Part shown: positions 57,882 to 64,000 of the stretch, in pieces
How the letters are laid out: every line of letters starts with the position of its first letter
Position numbering within the stretch: position 1 is the first letter of the stretch
Origin: Thiomicrospira cyclica ALM1
GTDB lineage: Bacteria > Pseudomonadota > Gammaproteobacteria > Thiomicrospirales > Thiomicrospiraceae
Direction of reading: 5' to 3'
Assembly: GCF_000214825.1 (NCBI RefSeq)
Contig: NC_015581.1
Span: 1,116,001-1,180,000, forward strand
Length of the DNA: 64,000 nt
Made by a program: the position numbers and the translations under genes
The notes under the pieces: model-generated
Databases searched by the model: none
Told to the model about the DNA's origin: nothing
Seen by the model: only the letters and a program-made list of their open reading frames with translations

Positions 57882-58979
57882 TTAGCGTTTTACGACCAAC
57901 CCATGCTCTCTCGAAAACGCCAACATGCGATTTAATGCCACTAAGGCTTGTTGACGTTTAGATTCATCCAAAATAATCTCATGATTCTTGGTTGATGCGT
58001 CCTGATTATCAAAATACGTCAGTACCGCCGCTAAGTTAGTTAAACTATTCATACCCATCCAAGGACAGTTAGCACAACTAATACACTGCTTGGCTTTGGA
58101 ATCGGTTGGTGCAACAATCAGTTGTTTATGGGGTGCAAGCTGCTGCATTTTATAAAAAATACCCTGGTCCGTTGCCACAATGAATTGCTGATCGGGCAAG
58201 GATTGCACCGCGTTGATTAAGACTTTTGTTGAACCTACCACATCGGCCAAGGCAACTACCGCAGCTGCCGATTCGGGATGCACCAAAACTTTGGCATCTG
58301 GATAGCGTTGTTTTAGCTGCTCAAGCTCGAAGGCTTTGAACTCATCATGCACAATACAATGCCCCATCCAGCGAATCATCTCAACACCGGTTTCTTGCTC
58401 AATCCAATGACCCAAGTGCTGATCTGGCGCCCAAATAATCTTGTCACCCTGGGCTTTTAAATGCCGCACTATCTGCAACGCATTACCCGAAGTGACCACC
58501 CAATCCGCTAGGGCTTTTACCTCGACACTGGTATTAGCATAGACGACAACCTTATGATCCGGATATTGCGCACAAAACTGGGCAAACTCATCGGCAGGAC
58601 AGCCTACATCCAAAGAGCAGGTGGCTTGCAAATCCGGCATCAATACCGTTTTTTCGGGGCTCAACAGCTTGGCCGTTTCACCCATAAAGCGCACTCCGCA
58701 TACGACTAAAAGATCGGCCGCGGATTGCGCACCAAAATTAGCCATTTCCAATGAGTCAGCAACAACCCCACCGGTTTCTTCAGCCAAAGCCTGCAGATCA
58801 GCGTCGACATAATAGTGAGCGACCAACTGGGCATTATGCTTCACCAGCAGCTGCTTAATTTGAGCTTTTAGCAGACTTTTTTGATCAGCCGAAAGAGGCA
58901 CAGGGCGGTCTGCATCCAAAGCAAGTTGATTAATACGTGCCGTAAGCTGCCGCGGGATGTCCGTTGCTAACTCAATCAT
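57882..58979 (-). CDS. nadA: Quinolinate synthase A
   Basis: NadA condenses iminoaspartate with dihydroxyacetone phosphate to quinolinate in NAD synthesis and needs a 4Fe-4S cluster. The 365-residue protein has the three cluster cysteines in [12 protein letters not shown], in the central [16 protein letters not shown] region context, and in [13 protein letters not shown] near residue 300. The [17 protein letters not shown] motif lies near the N-terminus. Its ATG overlaps the aspS stop as TAATG. Confidence 0.94.
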   Translation of the reverse strand: MIELATDIPRQLTARINQLALDADRPVPLSADQKSLLKAQIKQLLVKHNAQLVAHYYVDADLQALAEETGGVVADSLEMANFGAQSAADLLVVCGVRFMGETAKLLSPEKTVLMPDLQATCSLDVGCPADEFAQFCAQYPDHKVVVYANTSVEVKALADWVVTSGNALQIVRHLKAQGDKIIWAPDQHLGHWIEQETGVEMIRWMGHCIVHDEFKAFELEQLKQRYPDAKVLVHPESAAAVVALADVVGSTKVLINAVQSLPDQQFIVATDQGIFYKMQQLAPHKQLIVAPTDSKAKQCISCANCPWMGMNSLTNLAAVLTYFDNQDASTKNHEIILDESKRQQALVALNRMLAFSREHGLVVKR

Positions 58980-60766
58980 TAGGCTTGCGCAGCCTCGGCG
59001 ACTTTTTTATTTAAACGAATGTTCAATTCACGCAATTGCGCCATATCCACCAGGCCTGGTGCCTCAGTCAACAAACATGCCGCAGACTGGGTTTTCGGGA
59101 AGGCAATAACATCACGAATGGATTCACGATCTGCCATCAACATAATCAAACGATCCAAACCAAACGCCATACCCGCATGCGGAGGGCAACCGTATTTCAA
59201 CGCATTCAATAAGAAGCCAAACTTCTCCGCTGCATCCTCATCATTAATACCCAGTAATTTGAAGACCGCCGCTTGCATATGGGTATCATGGATACGTACC
59301 GAGCCACCACCGACTTCAATACCGTTAATCACCAAGTCATAGGCGCGAGCTAGCATTTGCCCTGGGTTTTTTGAGGCTAAAATTTCTTCTGTGGTTGCTT
59401 TTGGCTGGGTAAATGGGTGATGCATTGCCGCCACACGAGCAGTTTTTTCGTCTTCTTCAAACATCGGGAAATCGACGACCCAAACCGGCTTCCATTTTTC
59501 GGTAAACATATTGCGGTCTTCGCCAATTTTGACCCGCAATGCGCCAAGAGCTTCGTTAACGATTTTGGCTTTATCGGCACCAAAGAACACGATATCACCG
59601 TCTTTTGCTCCAACACGATCAAGTATCTGCATCACCTGCTCTGGGAAGAACTTCACAATCGGTGACTGTAAACCGTCAATGCCGGCGGCCATATCATTAA
59701 CCTTAATGTAGGCCAAACCTTTGGCGCCATAGATGCTGACAAACTTGGTGTAATCATCAATTTCTTTACGCGACATTTCGCCCGCACCCGGCACACACAA
59801 AGCGGCCACACGTCCTTTTGGATCTTTCGCGGGCCCAGCAAATACCTTAAATTCAATGTCCTGAAGCAAATCTGCGACATCAACCAGCTCAAGCGGAATA
59901 CGCAAATCTGGACGGTCAATGCCATATTTTTGAATCGCATCGGCATAGGTCATTTGCGGGAAATCATAATCAAACTCGACACCAACACCCTCTTTGAAAA
60001 TCGTTTTGGTGAGACCCTCCATCAAGCCCATAACGCCAGCCTCGTCCATAAATGAGGTTTCAATATCCAACTGGGTAAATTCGGGCTGACGGTCGGCACG
60101 TAAATCTTCATCGCGGAAACAACGGGTAATTTGATAATAACGATCAAAGCCCGACATCATCAACAACTGCTTAAATAATTGTGGCGACTGGGGCAAGGCA
60201 AAAAACTTATGCTCATGGGTACGACTCGGCACCAAATAATCTCGAGCGCCTTCCGGTGTGGACTTAGTCAAAATCGGCGTTTCCATATCGATAAAGCCAT
60301 TATTATCCAAATAGTTACGCATCGAACGGGTCACGGCATAACGCAACTTTAAGGTTTTTTGCATCTCATCACGGCGCAAATCAATGTAGCGAAATTTCAA
60401 GCGAACTTCTTCACTGACATGCTTGTCATCCAACTGAAATGGAATCGGCTCTGCCATGCTTAACACGTCTAATTCTTTTGCTAACATTTCCACTTGGCCT
60501 GAGCTCAAGTTGCTATTTGCCGTTCCTTCTGGGCGCGCACGCACAATGCCAGTAATTCGCAAAACACATTCCGCACGCAAATGTTCCGCTTTGGCAAAAA
60601 TTTCCGCCGTATCTGGGTCCACAACGACCTGTAACAAACCTTCGCGGTCACGCAAATCAATAAAAATAACGCCACCATGGTCACGACGACGATGAACCCA
60701 ACCGGCTACGCTAACCGTTTGACCAATTAATGCTTCTGTTACCTGACCACAATAATGTGTACGCAT
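58979..60766 (-). CDS. aspS: Aspartyl-tRNA synthetase
   Basis: This class II enzyme charges tRNA-Asp. The 595-residue length is that of the bacterial type with the GAD insertion. The N-terminal OB anticodon-binding domain contains [22 protein letters not shown]. Motif 2 is [20 protein letters not shown] and motif 3 is [20 protein letters not shown]. Whether it also charges tRNA-Asn cannot be settled here. It overlaps nadA by one base and follows the DUF502 gene by 95 bp. An iterated palindrome lies at 59051. Confidence 0.97.
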   Translation of the reverse strand: MRTHYCGQVTEALIGQTVSVAGWVHRRRDHGGVIFIDLRDREGLLQVVVDPDTAEIFAKAEHLRAECVLRITGIVRARPEGTANSNLSSGQVEMLAKELDVLSMAEPIPFQLDDKHVSEEVRLKFRYIDLRRDEMQKTLKLRYAVTRSMRNYLDNNGFIDMETPILTKSTPEGARDYLVPSRTHEHKFFALPQSPQLFKQLLMMSGFDRYYQITRCFRDEDLRADRQPEFTQLDIETSFMDEAGVMGLMEGLTKTIFKEGVGVEFDYDFPQMTYADAIQKYGIDRPDLRIPLELVDVADLLQDIEFKVFAGPAKDPKGRVAALCVPGAGEMSRKEIDDYTKFVSIYGAKGLAYIKVNDMAAGIDGLQSPIVKFFPEQVMQILDRVGAKDGDIVFFGADKAKIVNEALGALRVKIGEDRNMFTEKWKPVWVVDFPMFEEDEKTARVAAMHHPFTQPKATTEEILASKNPGQMLARAYDLVINGIEVGGGSVRIHDTHMQAAVFKLLGINDEDAAEKFGFLLNALKYGCPPHAGMAFGLDRLIMLMADRESIRDVIAFPKTQSAACLLTEAPGLVDMAQLRELNIRLNKKVAEAAQA

Positions 60767-60861
60767 TGCTTATCCTTCAACTTTTATAAACTTAAACTAT
60801 TAAATGAAACCTGTAAATTAAACCTGTAAATTAAACCTTAACTTGCCACACAACTGGTCCA

Positions 60862-61554
60862 CTAAAACCTTACCTCAGCACCATTGCTGGAGGGCTTTAA
60901 ATCGGTTGGTGCGACTAAATTCAACTCTTGTTGCAACTCACCCTGAGCTTGCTGCCAAGGCGGAACCACTACCCCCCCTGAAATCAGCATTTTTAAAGCT
61001 TCATCAACGGACATTTCCAGCTCTACCACATCCTGCTCCGCCACCATAATAAAAAACCCCGATGTTGGGTTGGGCGTCGTTGGAATAAAAATATTAATAA
61101 CCGTCGATTTGCCGGTCTTGATTTGTGCTTCGCCCATCACATCACTGGTCTTAAAACCAAGTGTCCATAAGCCTTTGCGCGGATATTCTACCAAATAGAC
61201 TTGCTGAAAGGTTTTTTGGCCAGTACCGACAATCGCTTCTACAATTTGCTTAACTGCGGTATAAATCGAACGCACTAGCGGAATTTTTGACAAGAGTCTT
61301 TCCCACCAATTAACAATTCGGCCACCCAAAATATTGGCCACTAGCATGCCTGTCATTATTACAATAGCAAATGAAACAATCAGACCAAAACCAGGTATAG
61401 CAAAACCGAGCAAAACTTCAGGCTGGTACTGATCAGGAATTAATCGCAGACTGCGATCAAAGATCCCCATCAAAAACAAAATGGCTTCAAAGGTAACCCA
61501 TAAGGGCAACAACACCATTAAACCCGCAATAAAATAGCGCTTTAGTAGACTCAT
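60862..61554 (-). CDS. DUF502 family membrane protein
   Basis: This 230-residue inner-membrane protein begins MSLLKRYFIAGLMVLLPLWV at 61554; a longer reading from 61587 has no ribosome binding site. Two membrane segments (about 8-30 and 55-80) flank a short loop, followed by LGGRIVNWWERLLSKIPLVRSIY and TPNPTSGFFIMV, both typical of DUF502. The family often neighbours aspS, as here. Function is unknown. Confidence 0.88.
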   Translation of the reverse strand: MSLLKRYFIAGLMVLLPLWVTFEAILFLMGIFDRSLRLIPDQYQPEVLLGFAIPGFGLIVSFAIVIMTGMLVANILGGRIVNWWERLLSKIPLVRSIYTAVKQIVEAIVGTGQKTFQQVYLVEYPRKGLWTLGFKTSDVMGEAQIKTGKSTVINIFIPTTPNPTSGFFIMVAEQDVVELEMSVDEALKMLISGGVVVPPWQQAQGELQQELNLVAPTDLKPSSNGAEVRF

Positions 61555-61691
61555 ACTTAATCCAAAATTTAGCGCATTATTATACATAATTTAACGGGGC
61601 GCTTGACGTCATCTTACAAAATCAACGCATTGTTTCAACTGGCTTTTTCAGCTACTATTGTGAGTCAATTTTGACTAAAGTCGCCAAATTT

Positions 61692-62570
61692 ATGAAAAGC
61701 ATGCAATCGAGCCGCCCTATTAGACCCTATGACACTGTTTTAATCAGTGGCTGCTCTTCTGGAATTGGGCTGGCAACGGCAGAGTTGCTTCACCAGCAGG
61801 GCTACCAAGTTATTGCAACTTATCGCAAAACGGAAGACCTGTCACGATTAGAGGCCTATGGCTTTTTTGGCTACATCCAACTCGATCTGGCTGACTCTAA
61901 TAGTATCAACCAGGCCTGGCAAAAAGCTTTAGAACTTAGCAATCATAAAATTTACGCGCTATTCAATAATGCCGCTTTTGGCATCCCCGGCGCCTTAGAA
62001 GACGTCAGTCGTGAGGCGCTCGAGAATCAGTTTCAAACCAATGTATTTGGTACGCATCAACTTACTCAGCTAGCCGTAAAACATATGTTAGTGCATAGCG
62101 GCGGTCGTATTCTACAAAACAGCTCTGTACTTGGGTTTATTCCGATGAGTTTACGAGGCAGTTATAACGCGAGTAAATTTGCCCTTGAAGGCTTAACTGC
62201 GACACAACGCCTAGAGCTGGCAAATGATCCCATTGACCTTGTTCTACTGCAGCCGGGGCCGATTATTAGTCAATTTAGATATAATGCGCATCAAAACTAC
62301 CTGAAATGGATAGCAGATCAACCCAGCCGTTATGAAGCGACCTACCATAATATGACCAATCGCTTAACCGCTGAAACCGCACCCGCACCTTTTACCCTGC
62401 CTGCTGAGGCGGTTGCAGAGGTTGCACTAAAAGCACTAAGAGCCAAACGCCCAAAAGTGCAATACCCCATTACTGTGCCGACCAAAGTCTTCCATTTTAT
62501 ACGTCGCTTATTGCCGGCACGCTGGCTGGATTATTTACTTATTCTTGCTAGCGGCGGAGGCAAACGCTAA
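61692..62570 (+). CDS. Short-chain dehydrogenase/reductase
   Basis: This is an NAD(P)-dependent oxidoreductase of the SDR superfamily. The coding sequence from ATG 61692 gives 292 residues; a TTG start at 61671 or ATG at 61701 are alternatives, and none has a strong ribosome binding site. The cofactor site is VLISGCSSGIGLATAEL, with serine replacing the usual TG start. NNAAFG, a catalytic serine in LQNSSVLG and YNASK are present. The C-terminal roughly 60 residues are long and basic, as in SDRs acting on hydrophobic substrates. It lies 2 bp before ispA, suggesting co-transcription. The substrate is unknown. Confidence 0.85.
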   Translation: MKSMQSSRPIRPYDTVLISGCSSGIGLATAELLHQQGYQVIATYRKTEDLSRLEAYGFFGYIQLDLADSNSINQAWQKALELSNHKIYALFNNAAFGIPGALEDVSREALENQFQTNVFGTHQLTQLAVKHMLVHSGGRILQNSSVLGFIPMSLRGSYNASKFALEGLTATQRLELANDPIDLVLLQPGPIISQFRYNAHQNYLKWIADQPSRYEATYHNMTNRLTAETAPAPFTLPAEAVAEVALKALRAKRPKVQYPITVPTKVFHFIRRLLPARWLDYLLILASGGGKR

Positions 62571-62572
62571 TC

Positions 62573-63478
62573 ATGCAACACGAACAACTTAGCCGGATTC
62601 AAACCCGGATCAATGCGCATCTCAACCAAAAAATCGCTCAATTAACCGACTCGACCATTGCCATCGCCCCCCTCACCGAGGCACTCGTTTATGCGAGTTC
62701 ACAAGGCGGCAAACGCTTACGGCCTGCATTGTGTTTTTCCTTAGGCACATCGCTTGGTGTGTCTGATGACGCCTTATTAGATTGCGCGGTGGCCATTGAG
62801 TTTATTCATGCCTATTCTTTAGTACACGACGACCTACCTGCGATGGATAATGATGTTTTGCGTCGTGGCCAACCGACCTGTCATATTCAATTTGACGAGG
62901 CAACCGCGATTTTAACCGGAGACGCCCTTCAAGGCCTTGCCTATCAAACCCTAATAGAATCAGCACACCTGACGGCACAACAAAAAGTGACCGCTTGCCA
63001 GTTGCTATTAGAAGCCGCTGGCCCAAGAGGCATGATTGCCGGTCAAATGCTTGATATTTTAGGGGAAAATGCTGAACTTAACTTGGCACAGCTTACCCAA
63101 CTTCATCAACTAAAAACTGGGGCGCTTATCACTGCCAGCCTTTTGCTAGGCGCTCTAACATCATCGCATTTTGATGAACTAAAACCGATATTAATAACAT
63201 TGGGTAACACCCTTGGGCTCGCATTTCAAATTCAGGATGATCTTCTAGATATTGAGGTACCAACTGAAGCCCGCGGTAAAACCCAAGGGCGAGACGCTGA
63301 ACTCGGTAAAAGCACCTATCCCAGCTTATTAGGATTAGACGGTTCAAAAATCATGCGCGACCAACTGATTAGACAGGCCAATGACGCTTTAGAAAACATT
63401 GCATCCAACCCAGCTGTGACCGGCGACCTGCGCTTTTTAGCGAACATCATTCGATTTATTGGCGAGCGTCAGCATTAA
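62573..63478 (+). CDS. ispA: Farnesyl diphosphate synthase (polyprenyl synthetase)
   Basis: IspA builds geranyl and farnesyl diphosphate from C5 units for quinones and undecaprenyl phosphate. The 301-residue protein has the first aspartate-rich motif DDLPAMDND near residue 84 and the second QIQDDLLDIE near 222, plus GGKRLRPALCFSLG. The two residues between the aspartates of the first motif fit short-chain bacterial synthases. It is not next to dxs here. It sits between the SDR gene and queD. Confidence 0.93.
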   Translation: MQHEQLSRIQTRINAHLNQKIAQLTDSTIAIAPLTEALVYASSQGGKRLRPALCFSLGTSLGVSDDALLDCAVAIEFIHAYSLVHDDLPAMDNDVLRRGQPTCHIQFDEATAILTGDALQGLAYQTLIESAHLTAQQKVTACQLLLEAAGPRGMIAGQMLDILGENAELNLAQLTQLHQLKTGALITASLLLGALTSSHFDELKPILITLGNTLGLAFQIQDDLLDIEVPTEARGKTQGRDAELGKSTYPSLLGLDGSKIMRDQLIRQANDALENIASNPAVTGDLRFLANIIRFIGERQH

Positions 63479-63523
63479 ATTCGTTATAATTATGCTGATA
63501 AAACACGGTAACAAGAGTACACC

Positions 63524-63910
63524 ATGAAAAAGAACTTTATTCTCACCACACAGTTAGATTTTGCCGCTGCTCACCGCCTGATTGGCTATGAAGGTGATTG
63601 CGCAAAACTTCATGGGCACAATTGGAAAATCGAAGTCTCAGTTATTGGATATAGCCTTAATGATATTGGTATGGTTGTTGATTTTAAACTAGTAAAACAT
63701 CATGCTAAAGCCGTTGTCGCTGAACTAGATCACAGTTATTTAAATGATCACCCGCACTTTCAACGCACCAATCCGACGGCAGAAAACATTGCGCATTATC
63801 TTTACAATGAGCTAGCGAAACGTCTAAACCAGGATCAATTTAAAATGCATCAAGTCCGCGTTTGGGAAAATGACCGCAACTATGTAACCTACTCAGAAAC
63901 TGAACACTAG
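63524..63910 (+). CDS. queD: 6-carboxy-5,6,7,8-tetrahydropterin synthase
   Basis: QueD converts dihydroneopterin triphosphate to 6-carboxytetrahydropterin in the route to queuosine. The 128-residue protein has the zinc histidines in AAAHRL and KLHGHNWKIEV, the catalytic cysteine in GDCAKLHGH, and the C-terminal VRVWENDRNYVTYSE with the conserved glutamate. It has the size of the QueD type and not of eukaryotic PTPS. It is 45 bp behind ispA. Confidence 0.93.
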   Translation: MKKNFILTTQLDFAAAHRLIGYEGDCAKLHGHNWKIEVSVIGYSLNDIGMVVDFKLVKHHAKAVVAELDHSYLNDHPHFQRTNPTAENIAHYLYNELAKRLNQDQFKMHQVRVWENDRNYVTYSETEH

Positions 63911-63926
63911 ATAAGTAAGGCTGGCT

Positions 63927-64000
63927 ATGTTTTCACTAACACTACTACCCAGCCACCAAGATCATTGGTTTATTACAACTATCTCTGTCATTTTAGTAAC
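63927..64000 (+). CDS. N-terminus of a probable membrane protein (partial)
   Basis: An ATG at 63927 with TAAGG upstream opens a frame that runs off the window. The 24 visible residues start MFSLTLLPSHQDHWFI and continue into a hydrophobic stretch TTISVILV, suggesting a membrane segment. Too little is present to name a family. Confidence 0.45.
   Translation, partial: MFSLTLLPSHQDHWFITTISVILV

Overview
The window is a chromosomal segment of a gammaproteobacterium. The support is the conserved gene blocks: rpsB/map/glnD, ftsK-lolA-rarA-crcB-serS divergent from trxB, queA-tgt-yajC-secD-secF, aspS-nadA, yebC-ruvC-ruvA-ruvB and tolQRAB-pal-cpoB. By gene style I would guess a marine or sulfur-oxidising lineage near Thiomicrospira/Hydrogenovibrio, but this is recognition without comparison and is uncertain. 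There is no prophage, integrase, intact insertion sequence, CRISPR array or rRNA.

Layout. 1-4.2 kb: rpsB (partial, minus, with a structured leader), then map and glnD (plus) and tRNA-Pro (minus). 4.2-8.3 kb (minus): tRNA-Ser, the dTDP-rhamnose genes rmlC-rmlD-rmlB (no rmlA here), a nucleotidyltransferase-fold protein and a small monooxygenase-like protein. 8.4-14.9 kb (minus): serS, crcB, rarA, lolA, ftsK. 15-23.6 kb: trxB (plus), prfC (minus), then the queuosine/Sec block queA-tgt-yajC-secD-secF (minus). 23.6-30.3 kb: an AT-rich accessory island with two large paralogous lipoproteins, a 513-residue secreted protein and a 58-residue lipoprotein. 30.4-41.3 kb: a complete type II secretion operon gspCDEFGHIJKLMN (minus). 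41.6-46.1 kb (plus): msrAB, a LysE-family exporter, selO and ygfZ. 46.1-49.1 kb (minus): a UvrD-like helicase and a sodium:solute symporter. 49.2-61.6 kb (minus): tRNA-Lys, queC, the Tol-Pal genes, ruvABC, yebC, nadA, aspS and a DUF502 protein. 61.7-64 kb (plus): a short-chain dehydrogenase, ispA, queD and the start of a membrane protein.

Two patterns go beyond routine annotation. First, the palindrome CAGGCCTG occurs at least 23 times in 64 kb, where about one copy is expected by chance. Most copies lie inside genes, usually extended to CCAGGCCTGG or CCAGGCCTGCTGG, and one lies in a hairpin behind trxB. It resembles a highly iterated palindrome or uptake-type sequence. Second, the island just downstream of the T2SS operon contains lipoprotein genes that share almost identical 5' ends and promoters but have strongly diverged 3' parts. 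A 128-bp repeat there carries a duplicated tail of gspN, so the island grew by tandem duplication from the end of the T2SS operon. The encoded proteins are good candidates for T2SS-exported surface lipoproteins, by analogy with PulA and SslE, which are encoded beside their secretion systems.

Three tRNA genes and rpsB share a strong promoter layout: TTGC-type -35, 16-17 bp spacer and TATAAT/TATAAA -10.
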